Shown: positions 32,678 to 41,228 of the stretch, piece after piece | Layout of the letters: the number at the start of each line of letters is the position of its first letter | How positions within the stretch are numbered: the stretch's first letter is position 1 | Origin: Avipropionibacterium sp050157065 | Lineage (GTDB): Bacteria > Actinomycetota > Actinomycetes > Propionibacteriales > Propionibacteriaceae | Assembly: GCA_050157065.1 (NCBI GenBank) | Contig: CP189573.1 | DNA length: 64,000 nt | Direction: 5' to 3' (one strand) | Notes under the pieces: model-generated | Seen by the model: only the letters and a program-made list of their open reading frames with translations | What the model was told of the DNA's origin: nothing | Databases searched by the model: none | Translations under genes and position numbers: made by a program

Positions 32678-34750
32678 ATGGGAAACACCAGTCCTGACAG
32701 CGAAATCGACAGCACCGTGCTGGTGATCGACGGGCACGAGGTGCCGGTCGTGTCGGCCAACACGGTTGTCGTCGGCACGGGGGCCGCCGGCTACTGTGCG
32801 GCCGCCCGGTTGGTCCAGTTCGGCACCACCGACGTGGTCGTGGTGACCGACAAGATCCGCGCCGGTGCCTCCCGCAACGCCGGTTCGGACAAGCAGACCT
32901 ACTACAAGCTCACCCTGTCGGGGGCCGAGCCCGATTCCGTACGGGACATGGCCGAGACGCTGTTCGCCGGCGGCTCGATGGACGGCGACATCGCGCTCGC
33001 CGAAGCCGCCTGGTCGGCCCGTACCTTCTTCAACCTGGTCGAGGCAGGGGTGCCGTTCCCGCACGCCCGCAGTGGTGAGTTCGTCGGCTACAAGACCGAC
33101 CACGACCCGCGGCAGCGTGCGACGTCGGTCGGACCGTACACGTCCAAGACGATGGTGGAGCAGCTGGAGAAGCAGGTCCGGCGCAACGGCACCCCGATCA
33201 TCGACTCCTGTCGGGTGGTCGACCTGATCGTCGATCATGAGGGTGACCGGGGCGGCAGCATCGCCGGGTTGTTGTGCCTGCGTACGGATGTGCGCGACGG
33301 GGCGGACGAGTCCCGGTTCCTGTTGCTGCGTTGCCACAACATCGTCTACGCCACCGGCGGTCCGGCCGGGATGTACGCCGACGCGGTCTACCCGCACGGC
33401 CAGTGGGGTGCCAACGGGGCGGCGCTGCGGGCGGGGGTGCGGGGCAAGAACCTGACCGAGTGGCAGTTCGGGCTCGCCTCGATCCGGCCGCGGTGGAACG
33501 TCTCGGGCACCTACATGCAGGTGCTGCCGCGCTTCATCTCCACCGACGCGGACGGCAACAACGAACGGGAGTTCCTCACCGAGGCGATCCCCGACTACGG
33601 TCGCCAGCTGTCGATGATCTTCCTGAAGGGCTACCAGTGGCCCTTCGACATCCGCAAGGCGACCGACGGGTCGTCGCTGATCGACCTGTTGGTGCACCGG
33701 GAGACGGTGCTGCGGGGCCGCCGGGTGTTCCTGGACTTCCGGTCGAACCCGGTACGGCCCGACTTCGACCCGAGCACGCTGAGCGAGGAGGCCCACAGCT
33801 ACCTCGACCGCGCAGGCGTCCTCGCACTCGGCGACAGCACCCCGATCCAGCGGCTGCAGCACATGAACCGTCCCGCCTACAACTTCTACCTGGAACGGAA
33901 TCCGCAGATCGACCTGGAGGTCGAACCGCTCGAGGTCGCGGTGTGTGCCCAGCACAACAACGGCGGCCTGGTGGTCGACCAGTGGTGGCACTCCAACGTG
34001 GCCGGGTTCTTCCCGGTGGGGGAGGCGGCCGGGGCCCACGGCATCTACCGCCCCGGTGGGGCTGCGCTCAACTCCGGCCAGGTCGGTGCCACCCGAGCGG
34101 CCACGTACGTCGCCGCACGCCGGACCGGCGACCCGGTCGACCATGATCAGTTCGCCACGCTGGCGACGCCGGTCACCCGGAAGGCCCAGGCCCTGCTGGC
34201 CGGAGCGGCCGACCGTGCCGCACAGGCCGGTGACGACACCGACGCGCTGCTGCGGGAGGCGACCGAACTGATGAGCCGCAATGCGGCCGTGGTTCGTTCC
34301 CGGGCGGGGATCGGCGAGGCACTGCAGCAGGTGAAGGCGTGGCTGGACTCGTACGAGTCGACCGTCGGTGCGGATGCGGGGAGCCGACGGTCGGTCAACC
34401 GGCTGTTCCTGATCCGCGACATCATCACCAGCCAGTTCGTCTATCTGTCGGCGATGGCGGACTATCTCGATCATGGTGGGCGCTCACGCGGGTCGGTGCT
34501 CTACACCGACCCGGAGGGTCGGCTCCCGCTGGCGGGGACGGAGGACGACCCCACCGCCGAGCTGGACCTGCCCGAGGTGTACCGCTTCAGGCTCGACGAG
34601 GGCGAACTGGCCGGGGTGATCCAGGAGACCGACTGGCACGGTACGGGGACGCCCGACTTCGCGTGGCGGCCGATCCGTCCGATCCCTGCCGACGACGAGT
34701 TCTTCGAGAACGTGTGGCGTGGCTATCGCGAGGACCAGAACGTCCACTGA
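32678..34750 (+). CDS. FAD-dependent oxidoreductase, fumarate reductase/succinate dehydrogenase flavoprotein type
   Basis: 690-residue flavoprotein. The dinucleotide motif VVVGTGAAGYCAAARL lies near residues 30-45, SRNAGSDKQTYYKL takes the place of the histidyl-FAD region, and IVYATGGPAGMYADAVYPHGQWGANGAALRAGVRGKNLTEWQFG is the second FAD_binding_2 element. HGIYRPGGAALNSGQVGATRAATY closes the FAD site. It differs from true SdhA (no obvious C-terminal Arg-rich catalytic arm), so a sugar- or ketone-oxidising enzyme is as likely. SD AAGGAG; start context TCTGATCATG. It is in an operon with the SDR. Confidence 0.8.
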   Translation: MGNTSPDSEIDSTVLVIDGHEVPVVSANTVVVGTGAAGYCAAARLVQFGTTDVVVVTDKIRAGASRNAGSDKQTYYKLTLSGAEPDSVRDMAETLFAGGSMDGDIALAEAAWSARTFFNLVEAGVPFPHARSGEFVGYKTDHDPRQRATSVGPYTSKTMVEQLEKQVRRNGTPIIDSCRVVDLIVDHEGDRGGSIAGLLCLRTDVRDGADESRFLLLRCHNIVYATGGPAGMYADAVYPHGQWGANGAALRAGVRGKNLTEWQFGLASIRPRWNVSGTYMQVLPRFISTDADGNNEREFLTEAIPDYGRQLSMIFLKGYQWPFDIRKATDGSSLIDLLVHRETVLRGRRVFLDFRSNPVRPDFDPSTLSEEAHSYLDRAGVLALGDSTPIQRLQHMNRPAYNFYLERNPQIDLEVEPLEVAVCAQHNNGGLVVDQWWHSNVAGFFPVGEAAGAHGIYRPGGAALNSGQVGATRAATYVAARRTGDPVDHDQFATLATPVTRKAQALLAGAADRAAQAGDDTDALLREATELMSRNAAVVRSRAGIGEALQQVKAWLDSYESTVGADAGSRRSVNRLFLIRDIITSQFVYLSAMADYLDHGGRSRGSVLYTDPEGRLPLAGTEDDPTAELDLPEVYRFRLDEGELAGVIQETDWHGTGTPDFAWRPIRPIPADDEFFENVWRGYREDQNVH

Positions 34751-34823
34751 CGTACGGCCCTGATCCGGCACGTGCGGCCGACCGGCCCACCGCTCCCGGC
34801 CGGATCGGTGTGCCTGTGGGACG

Positions 34824-35978
34824 ATGTTTGACGTGTCTGGGTCCGTGATTGGCGTGGTCGACGGCCACAACGACCTGCCGTGGCGGATGCGTCAGGTCGA
34901 CTACGACCTGTCGCGGCGAGACGTCAGCCGGCCCCAGTCCGAGCTGCACACCGACCTGCCCCGGGCCCGGCAGGGCGGGCTGGTCGGCCAGTTCTGGTCG
35001 GTGTTCGTCCCCTGCAACCTTCGCGGTGCCGATGCGGTGACCGCCACCTTGCAACAGGTCGACTTCGTGCACGAGCTGGTCGCCGCCCACCCCGAGGACC
35101 TGCGGCTGGTGACCTCCGCGTCCGGTCTGCAGGAGTGCCTCGACGGTGACGTGGGCGGTCCGATCGCCTGTCTGATGGGGGCCGAGGGTGGCCACAGCAT
35201 CGATGACTCACTCGGGGTGCTGCGCAACCTGTACCGGCTCGGGGTGCGCTACCTGACGTTGACCCACAACGAGAACACCGCGTGGGCCGACTCGGCGACC
35301 GACGAGCCACGCCATGGTGGCCTGACCGACTTCGGGCGGACCGTGGTCACCGAGCTGAACCGGCTCGGCATGATGGTCGACCTCTCCCACACCTCGCCCG
35401 ACACGATGCGCGACGCGATGGACGCCTCCCGGGCTCCGGTGATCTTCTCGCACTCCTCGTGCCGTGCGGTCTGTGATCATCCTCGCAACGTGCCTGACGA
35501 CGTGCTCGGTCGCCTCGCCACCGACGGCGGCCTGGTCATGATCACCTTCGTGCCGCAGTTCGTCAGCCCGCCGGTGGCCGAGTGGGAGCTGGACCTGGCC
35601 GAGCGATGCCGCGCCGCCGGGGTCGACCCCCATGACACGGCCGGGTACGACCGGGTCGCGGCCGAGGCGCCGCCTCGACCACAGGCACGGTTGGCCGACG
35701 TCGTCGCCCACTGTGAGCACGCCCGCGAGGTCGCCGGCATCCGCCACATCGGGATCGGTGGCGACTACGACGGGGTGAGCACCACTCCGGTCGAGCTGCC
35801 CGACGTGGCGAGTTACCCCCGACTGCTGGCCGCACTGGCCGACCTGGGGTGGAGCCGGGCCGACCTGACCAGCTTCGCCCACGGCAACCTGATCCGGGTG
35901 ATGCACGAGGTCGAACGCGTCGGTGCCCGATTGCGTGCCACCACAGTCCCGGCCTGGCAGCCGATCCCGAGGAGTTGA
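34824..35978 (+). CDS. Membrane dipeptidase family protein (M19 renal dipeptidase-like)
   Basis: 384-residue zinc dipeptidase-like amidohydrolase without a signal peptide. VDGHNDLPWRM supplies the first metal pair (His-x-Asp), MGAEGGHSI the bridging Glu, and LSHTSPDTM and FSHSSCRAV further His ligands. HIGIGGDYDGV near 310 holds the substrate-binding Asp. A GTG three codons downstream (34833) is an alternative start. Despite the family name, bacterial members are usually cytosolic and hydrolyse L-D or D-amino-acid-containing dipeptides. It precedes cutC by 2 bp. Confidence 0.88.
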   Translation: MFDVSGSVIGVVDGHNDLPWRMRQVDYDLSRRDVSRPQSELHTDLPRARQGGLVGQFWSVFVPCNLRGADAVTATLQQVDFVHELVAAHPEDLRLVTSASGLQECLDGDVGGPIACLMGAEGGHSIDDSLGVLRNLYRLGVRYLTLTHNENTAWADSATDEPRHGGLTDFGRTVVTELNRLGMMVDLSHTSPDTMRDAMDASRAPVIFSHSSCRAVCDHPRNVPDDVLGRLATDGGLVMITFVPQFVSPPVAEWELDLAERCRAAGVDPHDTAGYDRVAAEAPPRPQARLADVVAHCEHAREVAGIRHIGIGGDYDGVSTTPVELPDVASYPRLLAALADLGWSRADLTSFAHGNLIRVMHEVERVGARLRATTVPAWQPIPRS

Positions 35979-35980
35979 TC

Positions 35981-36685
35981 ATGGACCGGCCACTGCTGGA
36001 GATCATCGGGCTGCACGCCGCCGACGCCGAACGGGCCGAGGCCGGCGGTGCCGACCGGATCGAACTGGTCGGCACGATGGAGTTCGACGGGCTGTCACCC
36101 GAACCCGGTCTGGTCGAACAGGTCTGTGCGGCGACCTCGCTGCCGGTCCGGGTGATGCTGCGGCTGCGGGAGGGGTTCGGCACCGACGGCGGTGAGGCGA
36201 CCCGGCTGGTCGGGTTGGCGCGATCGTACGAGGACGCCGGCGCCAGTGGGCTGGTCTTCGGATTCCTCAACGCACACTCGGAGATCGACCGCTCGGTGAT
36301 CACGACGCTGGCGCAGGCCACCGACCTGCCGTGGACCTTCCACCGGGCCGTCGACGCCACCTTGGACAGCGATCGGGCCTGGCGGCTGCTGCCACGGTTG
36401 GGGTGTGACCAGGTGCTGACCGCAGGCTCGGCCCGCGGCGTCGAGGAGGGGCTGGACGACCTGATCGCGCGGGCCAACCAGGACCCGACCGTCGCCCGGT
36501 TGATCATGGCCGGTGGGGGACTGCAGACCGATCACGTGCCGTGGCTGATGCGCGCCGGGATCACCGCCTTCCATCTCGGCAGCCGGGTCCGGCCGACGGC
36601 GTCGTGGAAGGCCTACGTGGACGACGAACTGGTGGCGATGTGGCGCAAGCTGCTCGACGCCACGCACCGGAAGCTGGGCGGCTGA
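35981..36685 (+). CDS. cutC: CutC family protein
   Basis: 234-residue TIM-barrel protein of the CutC family: LEIIGLHAADAERAEAGGADRIELV at the start, PVRVMLRLREGFGT, TFHRAVDAT and LTAGSARGVEEGLDDL. The family was linked to copper homeostasis in E. coli, but that link is disputed and its enzymatic role is unknown. It overlaps no neighbour but follows the dipeptidase by 2 bp, with GAGGAGTTGATC before the ATG. Co-location with a sugar/peptide catabolic cluster makes an enzyme role plausible. Confidence 0.92.
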   Translation: MDRPLLEIIGLHAADAERAEAGGADRIELVGTMEFDGLSPEPGLVEQVCAATSLPVRVMLRLREGFGTDGGEATRLVGLARSYEDAGASGLVFGFLNAHSEIDRSVITTLAQATDLPWTFHRAVDATLDSDRAWRLLPRLGCDQVLTAGSARGVEEGLDDLIARANQDPTVARLIMAGGGLQTDHVPWLMRAGITAFHLGSRVRPTASWKAYVDDELVAMWRKLLDATHRKLGG

Positions 36686-36687
36686 GC

Positions 36688-36951
36688 GTGGCGATCTACG
36701 TCGACCGGCCCACCTGGCCCGGCCACGGGATGTTGTGGTCGCACCTGATCAGCGACACCTCGTACGACGAACTGCACGACTTCGCCGCCGGCCTCGGCAT
36801 CCCGCGCCGGGCCTTCGAGCGGGACCACTACGACGTGATGGAGTCCCGGTTCGACCAGGTCGTCGCCGCCGGAGCCGAGGTCGTCACCACCCGCGAGATC
36901 GTCCGGAAGCTGTTGGCGTCCGGGCTCCGGGTGCGCGCCGCCGACGCCTGA
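36688..36951 (+). CDS. DUF4031 domain protein
   Basis: 87-residue protein from a GTG 2 bp after the cutC stop. AIYVDRPTWPGHGMLWSHLISDTSYDELHDFA and LGIPRRAFERDHYDV are the DUF4031 core. It is a common small actinobacterial protein of unknown role. The Asp/His-rich surface might bind metal, which is only a guess. It ends the operon. Confidence 0.88.
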   Translation: MAIYVDRPTWPGHGMLWSHLISDTSYDELHDFAAGLGIPRRAFERDHYDVMESRFDQVVAAGAEVVTTREIVRKLLASGLRVRAADA

Positions 36952-36976
36952 GCCGTCGGGTCGCCCAGTCCTCGGC

Positions 36977-36998
36977 GAATCATGCTTGATTCATGCCG
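36977..36998 (+). promoter_or_regulatory. Inverted repeat shared with the 41.2-kb divergent promoter
   Basis: GAATCA-TGCT-TGATTC (36977-36992) followed by ATGCCG. The 14-mer CTTGATTCATGCCG (36985-36998) recurs with one change at 41190-41203. It lies about 70 bp upstream of the solute-binding lipoprotein gene. Confidence 0.6.
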
Positions 36999-37065
36999 TT
37001 GGTGAAGGATTCACTCGGGCCGTCGACCCACCATGGCTACCGCGCCGTTCGAAGGAGAATCCGCG

Positions 37066-38715
37066 ATGACTCCCAACATGATCAGCCGTCGGACACTGCT
37101 GGCCGGGGCCTCCGGCCTCGGTGTCGCTGCGATCGGCCTGACCGCCTGTCAGCCCGGAACCGAGGACGCCGAAGGCCCCGCAGGGGGCGCGCCGGGGGAA
37201 CAGACTCCCGGCCTGCAGCTGCCCACGTACACCCCCTTCGGTGACGTCGAACCGGATTTGCCGGGTGACGCCGAGCTCGGGTTGCCGGCGGCCTACTTCC
37301 ACTTCCCCGAGATTCAGGAGATGGCAGGGATCCCGTTGCCCGAGACGGAGCCGTTCTCCTATCTGGCACAGATGCCGCTGACCCAGACACCCCAACCGGG
37401 AAACCCGTGGTACGACAAGTTCGTCGCCGACATGGGCAACCGCTTCGAGATGATCGCCGGCGGCTATGCCGAGTACCTGCAGAAGTTCTCGGTCACGATG
37501 GCCGGTGGCGAGTTGCCGGACCTGGTGATGATCGAGCCGGTGCCGCAACTGGAACGCCTGCTGGACGAGAAGTTCCACGACCTGACGCCCTACCTCGGCG
37601 GCGACAACATCCAGGAGTATCCGGGGTTGGCGTCCCTGCCGACCGCGACCTGGAGGGTGTGCGTCCAGGGCGGCAAGCTGCGCGGTGTGACCCGGCCGGC
37701 CGTCCCGGCGCCGGCCGTGGTCAACGTGTGGAGTGACGACATGGAGAAGCTGGGCCTCGAGGCCGACCCGGCGCCGAAGGACGGCGCCGAGCTGATCGAC
37801 ATGCTGAAGGCGATGACCAGCGGCGGCAGCTTCGGACTCGGCGCCGATCCGACGGCCTCCAGCCTGCGCATGACCACCCAGATGTGCGGTGTGCCGAACG
37901 AGTGGCGGGTCACCGACGGGGTGTTCACCCATGCGTACGAGACCGAGGAGTACCTGCACGCACTGGAGGCGGCCGGACAGATCTGGGCGGCCGAGGTGAT
38001 GCACCCGGAGTCGATCACCAATCCCGACGCCAAGTCGGGCTGGTTCCGCGAGGGCGTCAGCCGCGCCATCTTCCAGGGCTTTGCCGCGTGGGGCTACACC
38101 ACCACCAACGCCAAGACACGTCGACTCGGGCAGCTGGTCCTGCCGAAGTGGGACGGCGGTGGCGAGGCCTCGCTGCATCGCGGCTCGTCGGGCTACTACT
38201 CCTACACCGCGATCCCGAAGTCGGTGAGTGAGGACCGGTTGCGGGAGTTGCTGAAGATCATGGACTACATCGCCGCACCGTTCGGCACGCGGCAGTACCT
38301 GACGGGGGAGTACGGCGTCGAGGGCGTGCACTACACGCTGGACGGCAACGATCCGGTGCAGATCAACGAGGCACGCCGGCGCGACATGATCGGTGGTCTC
38401 GGGTATGCGGGTCGACAGAGCCTGTTCAACATCTACATTCCCGGGTACGACGACGTCGCGAGCCGCATGCATGCCTACGCCGCTGCCACCCTCCCGACGT
38501 CCGTGCCGGACCCGAGCGAGGGGCTGTACTCGGAGACCTGGTCCACCAAGGGAGCCAGCTTCGCGACGAAGGTGAGGGACCTGCAGTTGGCCATCATCCG
38601 CGGTCTCCGACCCGTCACGGCCTGGAGTGACTTCATCACGTCGGAGTGGACGCCCACCGTCGGTGACAAGTCCCGTGAGGAGTACCAGGCCGCGTACGAA
38701 GCGTCCGATTCCTGA
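37066..38715 (+). CDS. Sugar ABC transporter substrate-binding lipoprotein
   Basis: 549-residue extracellular solute-binding protein of the family 1 / LplA-like type. MTPNMISRRTLLAGASGLGVAAIGLTAC is a Tat-type lipoprotein signal with lipobox LTAC. GAAGGAG precedes the ATG. Its large size and features (GGELPDLVMIEPVPQLERLLDEKFHDLTPYL, SSGYYSYTAIPKS) match binding proteins for oligosaccharides from polysaccharide-lyase loci. No permease or ATPase gene is adjacent. It is convergent with the PL8 gene (9 bp apart), and both promoters share a motif. Confidence 0.87.
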   Translation: MTPNMISRRTLLAGASGLGVAAIGLTACQPGTEDAEGPAGGAPGEQTPGLQLPTYTPFGDVEPDLPGDAELGLPAAYFHFPEIQEMAGIPLPETEPFSYLAQMPLTQTPQPGNPWYDKFVADMGNRFEMIAGGYAEYLQKFSVTMAGGELPDLVMIEPVPQLERLLDEKFHDLTPYLGGDNIQEYPGLASLPTATWRVCVQGGKLRGVTRPAVPAPAVVNVWSDDMEKLGLEADPAPKDGAELIDMLKAMTSGGSFGLGADPTASSLRMTTQMCGVPNEWRVTDGVFTHAYETEEYLHALEAAGQIWAAEVMHPESITNPDAKSGWFREGVSRAIFQGFAAWGYTTTNAKTRRLGQLVLPKWDGGGEASLHRGSSGYYSYTAIPKSVSEDRLRELLKIMDYIAAPFGTRQYLTGEYGVEGVHYTLDGNDPVQINEARRRDMIGGLGYAGRQSLFNIYIPGYDDVASRMHAYAAATLPTSVPDPSEGLYSETWSTKGASFATKVRDLQLAIIRGLRPVTAWSDFITSEWTPTVGDKSREEYQAAYEASDS

Positions 38716-38724
38716 AGCCACCCG

Positions 38725-41097
38725 TCAGAGGTGGAACACCACGGTGAACTCCCGTGGTGTCGAGGACCGGGGGACCGTGATGCTGATCGTGTCCCCCCTG
38801 GTCGCCACCGTCGCCTCCCCGTCGTCGGCCAGTGTCGACCACACCCCGCTGGGCAGCTCGACGGTGAGCGCATCACCTCCCACGCCGTGCGGGGTCACTG
38901 CCACGGTCCGGATGCCGTCGGCGTCCTTGATCAGGACGGTGCCCGGTCCGTCGGTGGTGAGCCCGTCGACGCTGTTGGCCTGCCAGAACGCGAATCCGCG
39001 AACGTCGCCGATGCGGGCGGCCTGGGTCAGCTCGTCGTTCACGAGCACCTCGTGGCCACCCGAGGTGGCCGCGGCCGCGGTCTGTTCGGCTGTCGCCCCG
39101 GGCAACAGCACATAGCCGTACGAGTGTCCGTACGGGTTCGTACCGTGCCAGATCCAGACGGTCAGGAAGCGACGCTGCAACACCTCGGTCGGTCCGGTCC
39201 CGTTGATGGTGGACCAGGCGCCACTGCGGGTCTCACGGCGCATCTTGAGTACGGTCCCCGGTTCGAACAGGTAGCCACCGACGCCCTCGAGGTGGGCCCA
39301 TCGGGGGCTGTGCAGCGTACGTGACGTGTCGAGTCCGGGGATCTGTTCGTCGCCGTCGACCAGCAGCCTGTTGCTGCCCTCGGCGTGCAGATTGCGGTTC
39401 TCGACGATCGTCTCGACCTGTGCGCCACTGGTCGACCGGATCCCGGAGCCGAGGGCGACGACCCGGCCGTCGTGGCCGAGCCAGTACTTGCGGGCCCGGA
39501 GCAGTGGCTCGGTCTCACCCAGTCCGCGAAGGTCCTGGGCGAAGACCACCGCGGCCTCCGGATCGTCTCGATGCACCGCACTGCCGCCGGTCCACTCTCC
39601 CGGACACAACGCACGCCCGAAGGTCAGCCCCGTCTCGTCGGGAAGCCGGGTCTGGTCGGTGGTGGTGCCCGGCAACCGGTACCAGTCGACGGTGGGCCAG
39701 AACTCGTCGTCGTACTGCGTCACGTCGTCGTTGTAGAGCGTGGTCATGCCTGCGCCGGTGTGGAATCCGCGCGGGTTCTCGTCGTTGCCGCACTCGTACA
39801 AGGCGATGCGGCTGCTCGCCCCGGCGATCGCCAGGCCCCAACCCGGCTGCCGGAACACGACCCGGTCCATGGAGCCGAACAGGTGTACGCCGGCGGGGTC
39901 AGGCAGGGCCGGTGCGGGGCTCGCCTCCAACCGTCGGATCGCCGACACCCGGGTGACCGAAGTCAGGTTCACGTCGTCGCCGAGGTCGGCCAGCCATCCC
40001 TTGCACCGGCCCAGCCAACGAGACGCCGTCGTCGCGTCCACGGCGGCACTCATGTCCACCAACGCCTCCAGCAGGTTCGCGGTCTCGGTCCGGCTGCGCA
40101 ACTCGGCCCGGCTGATCGCGCGACCGCGGGTCGAGTCGAGCACCTGACCGCGGTGGACCACCGGCAGGAAGGCACGGTCGATCAGGTCGAAGAAGTCGGC
40201 GTGATACGCCCCGGCCCCGACCACCGGCTCGAGCAGCGCGAACAGCTTGGCGAGCGCCACCGGCATCACGATGCCGTACGAACCGGTGTAGGCGACCGTC
40301 GTGTGGGTGATGAACGACCCGTCCGCGTAGAAGCCGTCGCCGCTGGTGACCAGCTCCCAACCGACCGCCAGCCCGGCCCTGGCGTGCTCGAGCTTGGCGG
40401 TGTCCCCGTCGGCCAGTGCTCGGACGATGATCGACCGGCACAGGCTGATGCGGCCGGTGCCGACCGACAGCTTGCGCCCCTCTCCCTCCGGCAACTTGTA
40501 CCAGGGATCGGGGACGTAGAAGTCGATGGCGGCACAGTAGTTGGCGATGTCGGTCGCGGTGAGGTGTTCGTACACCAACATCATCGTGGACGACAGACAC
40601 TCGGTGACGCCCTGTTCCCAGGTCCACCAGTTGCCGTACTCCGGGATCGAGGGGTTGTACCCGAACTGGTTCGCGGTCCGCAGGCCTTCGATGATCTCGG
40701 CCACCAGCGTGGGGTCGTGGAAGAGGGCCTGGCCCGGGGTGGCCCACGCGTATCCCATCGACCGCAGCCGACGATAGGTGAGCATCACGCCGTCGTTGGT
40801 GTCCAACGGGGCGTCGGTGAACACGGCGCTACGCCCGGCGCCGTGGTCGAGGTGCGTCCTGGCATCGGCGGCGGCAGCACGCCGCCGCTCCAGCACCACG
40901 GCGTAGCGGGGGTCGCCGGTGTCGATCTCCTGTCGTCCGGTGAAGACGTCGAGCCAACGGGACCGCAGCGCCGGATGGTCGATACCGGCGTCAGCGGCGG
41001 CGGGAAGGCTGCCGAAGAGGGACGAGATCACCCCTGCGGCGGGGAGAGACGCTGCAGCCAACAGGATTGTCCTTCGCGTGGGATCAGGTTGGGACAT
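38725..41097 (-). CDS. Secreted polysaccharide lyase family 8
   Basis: 790-residue secreted lyase for acidic polysaccharides (hyaluronan, chondroitin or xanthan class). MSQPDPTRRTILLAAASLPAAG is a Tat-like signal, hence the 41097 start. The (alpha/alpha) toroid contains NWWTWEQGVTECLSS (Asn and Trp patch) and DGSFITHTTVAYTGSYG, in which the catalytic His and Tyr of PL8 are visible. Beta-sandwich domains follow (GMDRVVF-like FGSMDRVVFRQPGWGLAI, NENPRGFHTGAGMTTLY). Beta-elimination by the Tyr base is family knowledge. The substrate cannot be fixed from sequence. Confidence 0.92.
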   Translation of the reverse strand: MSQPDPTRRTILLAAASLPAAGVISSLFGSLPAAADAGIDHPALRSRWLDVFTGRQEIDTGDPRYAVVLERRRAAAADARTHLDHGAGRSAVFTDAPLDTNDGVMLTYRRLRSMGYAWATPGQALFHDPTLVAEIIEGLRTANQFGYNPSIPEYGNWWTWEQGVTECLSSTMMLVYEHLTATDIANYCAAIDFYVPDPWYKLPEGEGRKLSVGTGRISLCRSIIVRALADGDTAKLEHARAGLAVGWELVTSGDGFYADGSFITHTTVAYTGSYGIVMPVALAKLFALLEPVVGAGAYHADFFDLIDRAFLPVVHRGQVLDSTRGRAISRAELRSRTETANLLEALVDMSAAVDATTASRWLGRCKGWLADLGDDVNLTSVTRVSAIRRLEASPAPALPDPAGVHLFGSMDRVVFRQPGWGLAIAGASSRIALYECGNDENPRGFHTGAGMTTLYNDDVTQYDDEFWPTVDWYRLPGTTTDQTRLPDETGLTFGRALCPGEWTGGSAVHRDDPEAAVVFAQDLRGLGETEPLLRARKYWLGHDGRVVALGSGIRSTSGAQVETIVENRNLHAEGSNRLLVDGDEQIPGLDTSRTLHSPRWAHLEGVGGYLFEPGTVLKMRRETRSGAWSTINGTGPTEVLQRRFLTVWIWHGTNPYGHSYGYVLLPGATAEQTAAAATSGGHEVLVNDELTQAARIGDVRGFAFWQANSVDGLTTDGPGTVLIKDADGIRTVAVTPHGVGGDALTVELPSGVWSTLADDGEATVATRGDTISITVPRSSTPREFTVVFHL

Positions 41098-41121
41098 GGG
41101 CCCAGCAGATCGGGCGGCGGC

Positions 41122-41135
41122 GGGTTGAATCCAGT
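41122..41135. repeat. GGGTTGAATCC direct repeat, copy 1
   Basis: GGGTTGAATCCAGT, identical in 13 of 14 positions to 41212-41225, exactly 90 bp away, in the divergent region between PL8 and the esterase gene. It may be an operator half of the local regulators. Confidence 0.5.
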
Positions 41136-41185
41136 ACCTGTGGCGGATCCGATGTCCTGATGTGATGCGTCCCGCGATACGCAAA

Positions 41186-41203
41186 GAATCTTGATTCATT
41201 CCG
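41186..41203 (+). promoter_or_regulatory. Palindrome matching the 36.98-kb site
   Basis: GAATC-TT-GATTC (41186-41197), followed by ATTCCG. It shares CTTGATTCAT-x-CCG with 36985-36998. It lies about 90 bp upstream of PL8 and about 30 bp upstream of the esterase. Confidence 0.6.
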
Positions 41204-41211
41204 TCGTCCAT

Positions 41212-41225
41212 GGGTTGAATCCTGT
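41212..41225. repeat. GGGTTGAATCC direct repeat, copy 2
   Basis: GGGTTGAATCCTGT, located 4 bp before the esterase start at 41229. A repressor bound here would block initiation. Confidence 0.5.
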
Positions 41226-41228
41226 GAC

